Assembly (NCBI GenBank): GCA_964484065.1 | Contig: CAZAEW010000012.1 | Coordinates: 10,100 to 74,099, forward strand | Origin: JAEVLT01 sp964484065 | Lineage (GTDB): Bacteria; Bacillota; Bacilli; Bacillales; Cytobacillaceae | DNA: 64,000 nucleotides | Direction: 5' to 3' | Part shown: positions 9,028-17,502 of the stretch, in pieces | Position numbering within the stretch: the first letter of the stretch is position 1 | How the letters are laid out: every line of letters starts with the position of its first letter | Translations under genes and position numbers: made by a program | Notes under the pieces: generated by a model | What the model was told of the DNA's origin: nothing | Databases searched by the model: none | Seen by the model: the letters and a program-made list of their open reading frames with translations, nothing else

Positions 9028-10023
9028 TTATTCATGATACCAATAAATCCGCTCAAAAGGCACACTTATTTTTGCTTCTTCTCCTAATTCAGGAATGGAA
9101 TTCCACTCGACACTATTTATTTCTAAAATACAATCATCCGATTTGACCAGCACAGAAAATCCCTCACTTCCCGGGATTGTTTTCGTCACTGTTCCAGAGA
9201 TTATCCCCGATCCTTCGTTAATTAAGCTGCACTTTTTATCAATCAGCTTGAGTCCGTTTGCGGGTATCCAGCCCCATTCATTTGTCGGCAGCGATGTTAA
9301 CTCGCTTTGAAACCATTTTTGCCATTGCTTCCGTGAAAAGCGGTTTGGCAAAGATAAAAAAGAGGCAATCTTTTCTGAGGCAGGCTTTTGATAAAGTTCA
9401 GCGGGTCTTCCAACCTGTTCCAGCACCCCGTTGATAAGAATCCCAATCCGATCGGCCACCGAAAAGGCCTCATCAAAAAAATGTGTAACCCAAATGATCG
9501 GAAAACCGGTTTCTCTCTGGAATTGATAGAGCCACTCTGTCAATTCCCTCCGCAGCGGCGTGTCCAATGAGGAAAACGGCTCGTCCAGCAATAACAGATC
9601 CGGCTTTAGAATCAGCGATCTTCCCAGCGAAACGCGCTGCTGCTGTCCGCCTGAAAGCTCGTGCGGAAAACGGTTCTCCATGCCATCAAGCTGGAGAATT
9701 TTGATCAGTTTACCTGACCGTTCCTGGCGTTCCTTTCGGGAAACGCCTTTAACGCGCAAACTAAACTCGATATTTTCCAGCACCGTTAAATGAGGAAACA
9801 GGCGCGGCTCTTGAAAAACAAGCCCGACTTTCCCCGTACCATTCTCCCAGATTTGCTCACCTGAAGTGAGCGGCACAAGACCGGCAATTCCTTTTAATAA
9901 CGTTGTTTTTCCGCTGCCGGATGGACCCATTAACACAAAAATTTCCCCAGGGCGGATATCTAAATTTAAATCCGTGATAATGCCCGTTTCCCGGTAATTG
10001 ATGTGAATACCTTTAAGCTTCAT
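9028..10023 (-). CDS. ynjD: ABC transporter ATP-binding protein (YnjD-like), 331 aa
   Basis: Nucleotide-binding subunit with Walker A GPSGSGKTT (33-41), Q-loop FQEP, signature LSGGQQQR, Walker B LLLLDEP and the switch His in VTHFFDEA. A C-terminal extension (about 230-331) looks like a TOBE-type domain of the CUT1/sulfate-type ATPases, making the protein longer than E. coli YnjD. It powers the two permeases encoded just upstream (20-base gap). The start at 10023 has AGGGGGG before it. The substrate is not known for this family. Confidence 0.85.
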   Translation of the reverse strand: MKLKGIHINYRETGIITDLNLDIRPGEIFVLMGPSGSGKTTLLKGIAGLVPLTSGEQIWENGTGKVGLVFQEPRLFPHLTVLENIEFSLRVKGVSRKERQERSGKLIKILQLDGMENRFPHELSGGQQQRVSLGRSLILKPDLLLLDEPFSSLDTPLRRELTEWLYQFQRETGFPIIWVTHFFDEAFSVADRIGILINGVLEQVGRPAELYQKPASEKIASFLSLPNRFSRKQWQKWFQSELTSLPTNEWGWIPANGLKLIDKKCSLINEGSGIISGTVTKTIPGSEGFSVLVKSDDCILEINSVEWNSIPELGEEAKISVPFERIYWYHE

Positions 10024-10043
10024 TCTAGTCCCCCCTCCCTGTC

Positions 10044-10850
10044 CTAAAATCCTTTACTTCGTGAAATTTTTACTAAAAGATAATAGACAAGCAGCAACAG
10101 GAAAATCGGCACAAAAAACAAAAGTGTATAGGCCGACACCAAGGATGAATCGCCGCTGCTTTCATACGGAAACATGACAAGCGGCAGGGTCATTAACGTT
10201 CCGCCGCTCATGATCCATGTCGGCAAATACTGACTTAAAGAAATAATGATGACCAATACGCCTCCTAACAGGATAGAAGGAAGCAGCAAAGGGAACTCGA
10301 TCCACCAAAATGTCTGCCAACTATTCGCCCCAAGCATAAGCGCGGCTTCTTGAAGCTTACTTCCAATCAAGCGAAATTGAAACCATAGTGCAGCAAGAAA
10401 ATAGGGAAATGTGACAATCAAATGCCCGAGTGACACACTGATGTACGGATTTAAAAACTCCAGACGTAATGCCATGTCGTGCATTCCAATAATAGAAACG
10501 GTGTATGGTATAAATAATGGCGAGAGCATCAGAAGAAATACAGCCTTTTTCCCTTTAAATTCAGATTGTGCCAATCCCTTGGCTGCCGGAATTCCAATCA
10601 GGATATTTTCAATCAGCGTCAGGACGGCAACAATTAAGCTGTTATACAGCCCGGCAAGAGCCATTCCGGTATCGGAAAAAAGGTAATTCCATGATTCAGT
10701 TGTTAATTTTTCAGGAAACAATAACGGCCATGGCCATTGCTTTGTAAAGCTCCAGATCACCAGCGGAATGAACGGGAGAATAAGAAATAAACTAAACAAT
10801 AGGATAAGAACGTAATTCAATCCTCTAAAATATGTATTCCATTTCACCAT
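10044..10850 (-). CDS. ABC transporter permease, second membrane subunit (YnjC C-half-like), 268 aa
   Basis: Six hydrophobic segments with a binding-protein-dependent permease EAA-type loop (EAALMLGANSWQTFWWIEFP, about 172-191). It overlaps the preceding permease by seven bases and feeds directly into the ATPase gene. In E. coli the corresponding YnjC is one fused two-permease polypeptide; here the halves are separate genes. Forms the translocation channel with its partner. Confidence 0.85.
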   Translation of the reverse strand: MVKWNTYFRGLNYVLILLFSLFLILPFIPLVIWSFTKQWPWPLLFPEKLTTESWNYLFSDTGMALAGLYNSLIVAVLTLIENILIGIPAAKGLAQSEFKGKKAVFLLMLSPLFIPYTVSIIGMHDMALRLEFLNPYISVSLGHLIVTFPYFLAALWFQFRLIGSKLQEAALMLGANSWQTFWWIEFPLLLPSILLGGVLVIIISLSQYLPTWIMSGGTLMTLPLVMFPYESSGDSSLVSAYTLLFFVPIFLLLLVYYLLVKISRSKGF

Positions 10851-11749
10851 ACTCTTCGCCCTCGTTTATACCATGTAAGCTGCAAATAAATTAACAGGAT
10901 TCCTACCATCAAGGAGATGACAGCCAAAACCATATACATGGCGATGGCGACTTGCTGCCTGTCCAAGCTGTACTGTGCATATTCCTGCCAAGCCATGACT
11001 GAAACCATTCCAAACGAGGTCCGTGCCAATAAAGCAGGAATCTCATAGGCACCAAGTGTAAACGCAAAGATGACCCACATTCCGCCAACCCACAAAGGCA
11101 TAACAAGTGGAACGATAACGAACCGAACGGTTTGCGAAAAAGAAGCGCCAAGGGATGAGGATGTTTCTTTCCAGTCATTAAGCAGCTTCACAATAAAGGG
11201 ATAGATGAGCAGCACTATAAACGGAACTTCCTTCCACAAATAAGCCAAGACCACGCTAATGCCCCAATCGTCATGAACAAGGACGGGAAATTTTTCAAAT
11301 GAATCAATCCATCCTAAATGAAAGGCAATCCGGGCGTACCAGCCGGTTTGCATCAATACCTGCATCAAAATATAGGCAGCTAATAAATGGGGAATCCCCA
11401 TCGGGAGCTGAAACAAAATCCGGAGCCATTTCCAACGCTCGGAACACGTTGCTAAAAATATGGAAATTAACAGTCCGAGTACTCCTGCAAGAAGGGCAAT
11501 ACAAGCTGACACTCCTGCTGTAATCCCCAGAGAATGGAGAAACGAGGTTTTTGCTATTTCATTATAGGCCCAAAAAGGATTCGGGTGCTGAGAGAGAGAC
11601 ATATCCGACATGCCGCTTTCAACACTGGTGTAAAGAGACTGAAGCGTCCCGCCGACAAAAAAGAAAAGCATAAACAAAAGGGCTGGGAGAATCCCCAACA
11701 GCCCTTTATATTTATTTAGTTGAAGCTTGTTCTTATTTATTGGCAACAT
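10844..11749 (-). CDS. ABC transporter permease, first membrane subunit (YnjC N-half-like), 301 aa
   Basis: Six predicted membrane segments and a permease loop (TSSSLGASFSQTVRFVIVPL) with the conserved Gly. The longest open frame reaches 11854, but the Met at 11749 (MLPINKNKLQLNK) fits better because it overlaps the binding-protein stop by only 17 bases and starts just before the first membrane helix. No strong ribosome site is visible, so translation is probably coupled to the upstream gene. Confidence 0.8.
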   Translation of the reverse strand: MLPINKNKLQLNKYKGLLGILPALLFMLFFFVGGTLQSLYTSVESGMSDMSLSQHPNPFWAYNEIAKTSFLHSLGITAGVSACIALLAGVLGLLISIFLATCSERWKWLRILFQLPMGIPHLLAAYILMQVLMQTGWYARIAFHLGWIDSFEKFPVLVHDDWGISVVLAYLWKEVPFIVLLIYPFIVKLLNDWKETSSSLGASFSQTVRFVIVPLVMPLWVGGMWVIFAFTLGAYEIPALLARTSFGMVSVMAWQEYAQYSLDRQQVAIAMYMVLAVISLMVGILLIYLQLTWYKRGRRVW

Positions 11750-12980
11750 TGTCCATCCATCCCCGTTCAAGCCATTGGACATATTCTCCACCGATTTCAG
11801 GTATGCGGTGCTTTGATAATTCTTCCTGCGAAAGGGTTGCCGGACCCCGGTCAATCTTATCCATCGTCGCTTTATCTTTTACTGACAGACGGTCAACAGA
11901 AAGGGAAGTATTTTCACCCCAGTACTGGAGATTCATTTTTTCCAGCTGTGCTGAAGGTGACAGTAGGAAATTAATCAAAACCAATGCGCCTGCCGGATTT
12001 GAAGCATTATTAGGAACCGCAAGAAAGTGTGTATTTGCCAGCGTTCCTTTATCGAGCACAAAGGTTTTTGTGGTGGAAGGAAACTCGCCTTTTTTGATCA
12101 GATTGGAAGCATTGGCTTCATCATACCCCATCGTCATCCACACTTCGCCATTTTTATACAACTGCTCAAGCTGCGACAATGATTGCGGGTATGATTTTCC
12201 CTCTCTCCACAAATATGGCTTCATATCATTTAAAACTTTCCAAACTTGACTGCTGTCTTTTTTAATTAATGACTCATTATTTTGATTTAAATAAGCATTA
12301 TAATTTTTGCTTTTTTCATGAAGCACCTGGCGAATGAATGCGCTCCCGGTAAAATCAGGAGGAGCAGGATAGGTGAACTTGCCCGGGTTTTTCTTCACCC
12401 ATTCGGCTAGCTCGTCAATGGATTTTGGCGGCTGGGAGATTTTACTTGAATCATAAGCAAACACAAATTGAACCTTTCCCCACGGAGCTTCATACCCATC
12501 CGTTGGATATCCGAAGTCATACTTCGTATCAGGGCTGGCTGCGTTAACGTATTGGACAAAATTTGGAAGGGTCTTTGTAATCGGCCCCATCAGCAAATGG
12601 TTCTGCTCAGCTGTTTTAAAATTTTCTCCGTTGATCCAAAGAACATCCATGTCTCCGGATTTTTTATCGGCCCGTTTCTCTGCCATCAATTTATTAATAA
12701 ATTCTTTTGCATCCATCGGATAGCGTTTTACTTCAATATTATATTGCTTCTTAAGTCGAGGGGCAACCCACTCATCAATGTATTGATTAACACCTTCATC
12801 GCCGCCCCACATGAAAAAGTTCACTTTTGTTCCTTTTGCCTGAGCGGTGATATTTTTCCAATCATCCGTTAAGATGTTTTTATTACTCTTTTGACCGGTT
12901 TCCTTTGGGCTGTTTGTACAGCCCACCAAAACGGCCATAAACATTAGTATCAAGCTAAAGATAAGTTTTATTTTTCGCAT
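11733..12980 (-). CDS. ynjB: ABC transporter substrate-binding lipoprotein, YnjB family, 415 aa
   Basis: Lipoprotein signal with lipobox LVGC (Cys21), then a periplasmic-binding-protein-like fold. Length and motifs (VNFFMWGGDEGVNQYIDEWV, MDVLWINGENF, a central APWGKVQFVFAYDS, YVQWLERGW at the end) match the YnjB family. It would capture the substrate outside the membrane and hand it to the two permeases encoded next. The ligand is not established. It overlaps the small membrane-protein gene by 13 bases; AGGAAG lies rather far (about 16 bases) from the ATG, consistent with coupled translation. Confidence 0.85.
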   Translation of the reverse strand: MRKIKLIFSLILMFMAVLVGCTNSPKETGQKSNKNILTDDWKNITAQAKGTKVNFFMWGGDEGVNQYIDEWVAPRLKKQYNIEVKRYPMDAKEFINKLMAEKRADKKSGDMDVLWINGENFKTAEQNHLLMGPITKTLPNFVQYVNAASPDTKYDFGYPTDGYEAPWGKVQFVFAYDSSKISQPPKSIDELAEWVKKNPGKFTYPAPPDFTGSAFIRQVLHEKSKNYNAYLNQNNESLIKKDSSQVWKVLNDMKPYLWREGKSYPQSLSQLEQLYKNGEVWMTMGYDEANASNLIKKGEFPSTTKTFVLDKGTLANTHFLAVPNNASNPAGALVLINFLLSPSAQLEKMNLQYWGENTSLSVDRLSVKDKATMDKIDRGPATLSQEELSKHRIPEIGGEYVQWLERGWMDNVANK

Positions 12981-13195
12981 AATGATTGTTTACAACTTCC
13001 TTTACATTCAAAATACCCCTCAAATAATCCAAGGAGAAAATAGATCGCAAACAGGGTGGCATTCGTCTGCAAAAGCGGCCCGTTATGGTGCGGAGAAATA
13101 ATACCGAAAGCATTATAAAGGACAATGCCCGTTAAAACGATCCATCGCGAATGCCAAAGTATTTTTTGCATTTTCTTTGCAAGTCGTACCCTCAT
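12968..13195 (-). CDS. Small membrane protein with Cys-rich tail, 75 aa, unknown function
   Basis: Start chosen at 13195, where ATGA overlaps the stop of the UGA-containing gene and GGAGAAGG precedes it. Two hydrophobic helices (about 18-34 and 48-60) are followed by a short tail with three cysteines, FECKGSCKQSLCEK. I do not recognise a family. The coupling to the selenoprotein-like gene upstream and the binding-protein gene downstream indicates it belongs to the system. The Cys pattern could bind a metal or take part in thiol exchange, but this is inference. Confidence 0.65.
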   Translation of the reverse strand: MRVRLAKKMQKILWHSRWIVLTGIVLYNAFGIISPHHNGPLLQTNATLFAIYFLLGLFEGYFECKGSCKQSLCEK

Positions 13196-13947
13196 TTTGT
13201 CCTTCTCCCCTTCCATTTATAAGGAAGCTTCACGATTGTTTCCGGAACGGAGATCTCCTCTAAATAATGAATGGCATCAAGGAGAATCTGCCTTTGCATC
13301 CCCGTTTCGCCCGCTCTCCCAAAGCTCCGTCCCAAAGGAAAGCGCAATTGCATCGCTCTCGGAACTCTTACTTTTCCAGTTAATTCGGCCAAGTGGGAGA
13401 TGGAAATCGTCGGAATCCCGGCCTGTTCTATCCCGTTCTGAATCAATCCCACGGATTGATGGCAGATATATCAGCCGGGGTTTAAAATGACGGCATCGAC
13501 CTGATCTTGCTGCAGCTGGTTAATAATAAATGGAATCGATTCTTCAAGAAGCAGAGCCGGATTTGGAATGTAGCCCATTAAACCGTAATGATTGGCAGCC
13601 GCATTCTTAATGGCTCCATCGGCAGCCAATTCTCTCAGCCGCGCTAAAGGAAAGACACAGTTTATATCCTTGTCGGCATCACTCCGGTCATAATGAGTAT
13701 GGCTGATCATTAATTCTTCTTCGGAGGTATTGGAAGGAATTAACCTTACCGATGAATCTCCTGCTTCGACATCAAAGATTGGCTGGTTCTTCAAATGAAC
13801 CCCAGACGTGGTAATTAGCGCTATGATCGACTCGTTTGCAGGTTTCGTAAATTTTGCAAACGGAATCTCCCCTTCATTCGCCTGAATCATGTGCTTGGCC
13901 CCAAGCCCGACGATCGATTCAATTAACCTGTTCCCTGACAGCTTCAT
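13192..13947 (-). CDS. GrdB/PrdB-family selenoprotein candidate with in-frame UGA (Sec159), 251 aa
   Basis: Two open frames, 13947-13474 and 13470-13192, are in the same frame and separated only by TGA at 13471-13473. Read through, they give one protein of the glycine/sarcosine/betaine/D-proline reductase selenoprotein B family: HTHYDRSDADKDINCVFPL near 83-101, HYGLMGYIP near 119, then VDAVILNPG-U-YIC-HQS and VGLIQNGIEQAGIPT. The U-x-x-C pair (Sec159, Cys162) sits where homologues carry Cys or Sec. A SECIS-like stem follows the UGA. The start has AAAGGGGGAG five bases ahead and overlaps the flippase-like gene by 29 bases; the end overlaps the next gene by ATGA. Alternatives are a nonsense mutation or a sequencing error, but intact codons and coupling on both sides argue for recoding. 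The substrate is unknown; a dithiol/selenol redox role is expected. Confidence 0.8.
13441..13473 (-). promoter_or_regulatory. Bacterial SECIS-like stem-loop following UGA
   Basis: On the minus strand, TGA (13473-13471) is followed after ten bases by ATCAATCC (13460-13453), loop GTG (13452-13450) and GGATTGAT (13449-13442), a perfect 8-bp stem. The loop begins with G and starts 18 bases after the UGA. From memory, bacterial SECIS models require a short apical loop with an early G about 16-37 bases downstream, which this satisfies. SelB binding is inferred. Confidence 0.7.
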
Positions 13948-14938
13948 CTGTTCTCCCCCTTTCCAACATCCAAAATAATCCTCCTGCTAAACTCGAGATC
14001 GTAACCAGAAAGAAAAATAATAATGAAACTGAGACAGCCATTTCGCTGGTAACCCCAAGTTCCTTAAAGAAAAAGACGTAGCAGCCCTCGCGGACGCCAA
14101 TTCCGTTCACGCTTACCGGAAGCATGGTAATGACAGAAATCAACGTAATAATCATTAACAATTCCAGCCAAGGAAGGTCAACTCCCAAGGATAAAAATAA
14201 TAACTGATTAATCCATGCCATTCCCGCTTGGAAAAGAAGCGACAAAATCGCAATGGCCAGCCACCAATTCAATCCGTTCTTGCGGTAGTTCTCTGCTGAT
14301 GCAAGCATTTTGGCAAGTGACTTTTTTAGATTATCGCCTATCATGTGAATGCGGGAAGGCTTTGCTGCTGCATGCCCGCTTACATTCATCTGCCCCTTTT
14401 TTATCCATTTGCTGATGCCCAAAAAAAGCGCTGCCGCTGTGGCCGTGACGATGAGAACGGACAGTATGACAGCGTTTGACGTCCTCACGGAAAAAATGGA
14501 CAGAACTGCAATTCCGATTAGAGCAGCCCCGCTTGTCAGCCGTTCAAATGCCACTGATGCCGCAGCTGTAGGAACTCCCGTTGTTTTTCCTAAATAATAA
14601 ACCCGGATGACATCGCCGCCAACGCTTCCAGGTAAAAAGTTATTAAAAAACAGTCCGATATAATAGAAACGCCCCAATTTGCGAACCGAGGCGTTTTTTC
14701 GATACTCGTTGGCTGCCGAGGAGTCAACCAAAAGTTTCCATTTCCAAACACTTGAAGCAACGGTAGCTTGAATGGCCAGAAAGGCGGCAAAAATATAGAA
14801 AATCGAACCCTTCCTGACCACTTCAAACATTTTGCCCCAATCAATCATATGGAGCACCCACCATATTAAACTGATGCTGCCAATGATCCTCAGCGCAAGC
14901 AGGAGCTGTGTTTTTCTTTTTCCGCTTAGTGTAGCCAT
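13919..14938 (-). CDS. Flippase-like integral membrane protein (lysylphosphatidylglycerol synthase TM domain / YbhN family), 339 aa
   Basis: Start set at 14938 (MATLSGKRK), where TAATG overlaps the upstream stop and AAGGAG lies nine bases ahead; the longer frame to 15136 would run inside the neighbour. About eight hydrophobic segments with family motifs FFNNFLPGSVGGDVIRVYYLG (about 98-118) and LPVSVNGIGVREGCYVFFF near 280. This UPF0104/LPG-synthase membrane domain is found in lipid or lipid-linked-intermediate translocases. E. coli ydj-ynj has no such gene, so it is an addition in this lineage. With the CDP-alcohol transferase it suggests a lipid-linked step. Confidence 0.8.
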   Translation of the reverse strand: MATLSGKRKTQLLLALRIIGSISLIWWVLHMIDWGKMFEVVRKGSIFYIFAAFLAIQATVASSVWKWKLLVDSSAANEYRKNASVRKLGRFYYIGLFFNNFLPGSVGGDVIRVYYLGKTTGVPTAAASVAFERLTSGAALIGIAVLSIFSVRTSNAVILSVLIVTATAAALFLGISKWIKKGQMNVSGHAAAKPSRIHMIGDNLKKSLAKMLASAENYRKNGLNWWLAIAILSLLFQAGMAWINQLLFLSLGVDLPWLELLMIITLISVITMLPVSVNGIGVREGCYVFFFKELGVTSEMAVSVSLLFFFLVTISSLAGGLFWMLERGRTDEAVREQVN

Positions 14939-16110
14939 TAAGTGTGATCTCCTTGTCGGCTGTTCCCCTTCGCTTTCCATTTTGGGCGAAGAAGCATTCC
15001 AAGGACCGCTAATGCAATGACAATCGTAAACATCAGGAAGAGAATTTTTACGGTGCTCGTTGCATTTTGCCCGAGGTAGGAATAAAGAATGGTCGCCGGC
15101 AATTGGCCCAGTCCTGTTGCCCAGAAAAACTGCCAAAAGGAAATGGACGTTACCCCGGCTGCATAGCTGACTAAATCAAAGGAGACGATTGGCAGTAGAC
15201 GTGCAATAAAAACCGCATGCTTTCCATACTTCTCAAAAAATTGGTCCCACCAGCCTAATGCTTTCTTTGTCACCATTTTCTCGACGACCGGCCTCCCTAA
15301 AAATTTGGCCAAATAGAAGCAAAGGACGGCACCGAGCATAGCACTGCTCCACGATAAAATGGCACCGAAAACCCAGCCAAATAAAAGACCGTTCGCAAAC
15401 GTAATTACAAAGGCCGGAAGCGGTGCAATGATCGATTGAAACACCATTAAAAGGGCGGAAACAACTGCTGCGAGCGGGCCGAACGAAAGTAAATAATTCT
15501 TGAATCCATTCACATCCGCGTCTTTTAAATAGCTGACCGCATGATTGATTGCCCTATGAATTTCTCCCTGTCCCAAATAGAGAAGCAGAAAAAGGGCAAT
15601 GACTGTAAATAACGACATCATCCCAAATTTCCGCATTCTTGTTAAACTGTTCCATTTGGTTTCGGAACCGTTCTGGAGAACAGGCCGTTTGCGCAAAGAA
15701 TACCCAAGCGCTGCCAGACCAATCATAATAAGGGTCAGTAAAAATACATTCATCCCGTCCAGAGATATGTTATTCTCTAAAAATAGCGCCTTTCTGGCCG
15801 CATATGCGGGAAGGATGCTGAAGCTTCCATCTATGATGGTAATAATCAGGATGATGGCAGCACTGACCGCTGCAATTCCAAAACTCTTCCTTTTCGATTC
15901 CCAATAAGCAAACCTGTCGGCATTTAAAAACATTCTTAAAAAGTAAAACCATAAACCTGTCAAAATGGATGCGGTGATGAAATATTCGCTGTCAAACCGC
16001 ATGTCAATCCACTGAGATTTAATGACAGCCACCGCCACGGCCATACCCAGGAAAAAGAATAAAAAAACGGCCGCAGCCAATCGTATAACTGCATCAATCA
16101 AATTTTTCAC
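14938..16110 (-). CDS. TVP38/TMEM64 (VTT/DedA superfamily) membrane protein with N-terminal extension, 390 aa
   Basis: The C-terminal half (about 190-380) carries the VTT domain: FANGLLFGWVFGAILSW, then a GRPVVEKM loop and the signature HAVFIARLLPIVSFDLVSYAAG. The N-terminal 170 residues add about four membrane helices, making it longer than typical 220-residue TVP38 proteins. GTG start at 16110 with AGGTGAT upstream. Two E. coli relatives, YdjX and YdjZ, belong to the ydj-ynj cluster. Family members act as lipid scramblases or transporters of small ions; a DedA-type protein has been linked to selenite uptake in another bacterium (from memory). Role here inferred only from context. Confidence 0.8.
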   Translation of the reverse strand: MKNLIDAVIRLAAAVFLFFFLGMAVAVAVIKSQWIDMRFDSEYFITASILTGLWFYFLRMFLNADRFAYWESKRKSFGIAAVSAAIILIITIIDGSFSILPAYAARKALFLENNISLDGMNVFLLTLIMIGLAALGYSLRKRPVLQNGSETKWNSLTRMRKFGMMSLFTVIALFLLLYLGQGEIHRAINHAVSYLKDADVNGFKNYLLSFGPLAAVVSALLMVFQSIIAPLPAFVITFANGLLFGWVFGAILSWSSAMLGAVLCFYLAKFLGRPVVEKMVTKKALGWWDQFFEKYGKHAVFIARLLPIVSFDLVSYAAGVTSISFWQFFWATGLGQLPATILYSYLGQNATSTVKILFLMFTIVIALAVLGMLLRPKWKAKGNSRQGDHT

Positions 16111-16121
16111 ATTATCACCTG

Positions 16122-16838
16122 TTATTTCGCTATAGAGTAGGTTAAAACGACCGGAGTGCCATCCTTAGGAAGAACCTTTGCATTGCCGTGGAATTCCGCT
16201 TTGCCGTTTTGGAATGTACCTACAGGCTCGTTGGCATTGCTTGTAATACCTGCCGGACAGCTGTCAAAGCACATATAGCAACCTGTCATTTTTGCTGCCT
16301 GCGTATCATAGTTTCCACCAAAATGGTAATCAAGCTTCTTACCGGTTGAATCGACCATGACATCATTAATGTTATAGACTTTTTTCGCATTTGCCCATGT
16401 GATCGAAACGTTGACTTTATCCCCTTTGATTACTTTACCGCCATCAGTAGTTGTTGCAAACTCCTTGCTTGTGTCGCCACCCTTTTCAACAGCAGGAACA
16501 CCGCCGATTTCCAGCAATGCTTCATTAAATTTCAGAGGGTTAGCGTACGCTTTTAATACGGCTTGGTCGCCATATGCTCCGCCAATCCAGTTAAGACCGT
16601 GACGGGTCGGGGTCACTAAATACTTTCCATTAACTGTCGCATAAACCTTAACCACTTTATTTTTCTTATCAACAAAAATGGGCTTGTCTTTACTTACTCC
16701 GGCAGTTGCTTCCTGAACTTTTTTCTCCTTATTTTTTTGTTCGGTCTGGGTTGTGTTTGAAGAGCATGCAGCTAAACTAAAAACAGCAATAATAGTTAAA
16801 ATAAAAAACTTAAGATATTGTCCTTTTTTCAATTTCAT
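16122..16838 (-). CDS. YdjY-like lipoprotein with C-x2-C-x3-C-P cluster motif, 238 aa
   Basis: Signal peptide with lipobox SLAAC (Cys25) and a Lys/Gln-rich linker, then a domain resembling E. coli YdjY. Conserved parts include LVTPTRHGLNWIGG (74-87) and, near the end, GCYMCFDSCPAG with Cys187, Cys190 and Cys194, a ferredoxin-like or metal-binding motif. It would be tethered outside the membrane. It is the first gene of the ten-gene operon, with AGGAGAGG before the ATG; 11 bases separate it from the TVP38 gene. Electron transfer or metal binding is plausible but not proven. Confidence 0.75.
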   Translation of the reverse strand: MKLKKGQYLKFFILTIIAVFSLAACSSNTTQTEQKNKEKKVQEATAGVSKDKPIFVDKKNKVVKVYATVNGKYLVTPTRHGLNWIGGAYGDQAVLKAYANPLKFNEALLEIGGVPAVEKGGDTSKEFATTTDGGKVIKGDKVNVSITWANAKKVYNINDVMVDSTGKKLDYHFGGNYDTQAAKMTGCYMCFDSCPAGITSNANEPVGTFQNGKAEFHGNAKVLPKDGTPVVLTYSIAK

Positions 16839-17051
16839 GATGTCCTCTCCTGCTTTTTACATAATTCGACATAATTTTTAACAAAAAAAAAGTTCCTTAT
16901 TAGCAATAAATAAAGAATGACCCCCTCTGATTATTTTTAATAATTACCTAATTTATTTAAGGCTAATACAATTATATAGAAATAAAATGCAGGCTTTCAT
17001 ACATATTATCGATAATATAGTATGAAATATATCGAGTTTCTAGATAAAAAA
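16839..17051. other. Upstream region of the ten-gene operon
   Basis: About 210 AT-rich bases between the YdjY-like start and the IDEAL-gene terminator. The operon promoter should be here on the minus strand. I see no clear riboswitch or operator palindrome. Confidence 0.4.
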
Positions 17052-17089
17052 ACGAAATAAAGAAGCCCCGCCGTAATGAAGCGGGACTC
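17052..17089 (-). terminator. Terminator of the IDEAL-domain gene
   Basis: GCCCCGC and GCGGGAC form a GC-rich hairpin (17065-17087) followed on the minus strand by TTCTTTATTTCGTTTTTTT. Confidence 0.65.
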
Positions 17090-17112
17090 CGTGTAAAGGT
17101 ATTATTTACCTC

Positions 17113-17307
17113 TCAACAAATATTCTTTAATTCTTCCGTCAGTTTCAAGAAAACTTCTTTGTTGCGCTCTTGTAAGGAGCGGTCGATTTCCTTGCGTATT
17201 TTATCTTTTCTAAAGTCAAGCAGGGCATTATCTAATACCATTTCTGCAAATAGTGAATCCATGTTTTCATCGGAAGGCTGTGGGAGATTTTTCAAATTCT
17301 TTTCCAT
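17113..17307 (-). CDS. IDEAL-domain protein, 64 aa
   Basis: The segment LFAEMVLDNALLDFRKDKIRKEIDRSLQERNKEVFLKLTEELK is the small helical IDEAL domain common in Bacillus proteins (for example at the C-terminus of ComK regulators); here the name motif reads IDRSL. Single small cytoplasmic protein with its own terminator. The start at 17307 has AAGGAGTTGATTTCC ahead. Function unknown, probably a protein-protein interaction module. Confidence 0.8.
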   Translation of the reverse strand: MEKNLKNLPQPSDENMDSLFAEMVLDNALLDFRKDKIRKEIDRSLQERNKEVFLKLTEELKNIC

Positions 17308-17502
17308 TGGAAATCAACTCCTTAAGCTTTTTTCTATTATACAAGTCATTATCAGAAAATTCAATATTAACACCATGAAAACTTACTGCCAAATTAAGCC
17401 ATGGTGTCAAGCAGTATTAAGACATTTTTTGACTTCCTGCCTAATTACATATTCGCTTTAGTTAATTGGAACATTAAGAAGGAGTTAAGGGAGGAGATTT
17501 TA

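Noticed and set aside
11740..12249. 169-codon plus-strand ORF
   Set aside because: Antisense to the YnjB-type binding protein gene; no recognisable protein features.
13192..13452. Separate 86-aa gene starting at GTG 13452
   Set aside because: The GTG is the loop of the SECIS-like stem, has no ribosome site, and the peptide is the C-terminal part of the GrdB-family protein.
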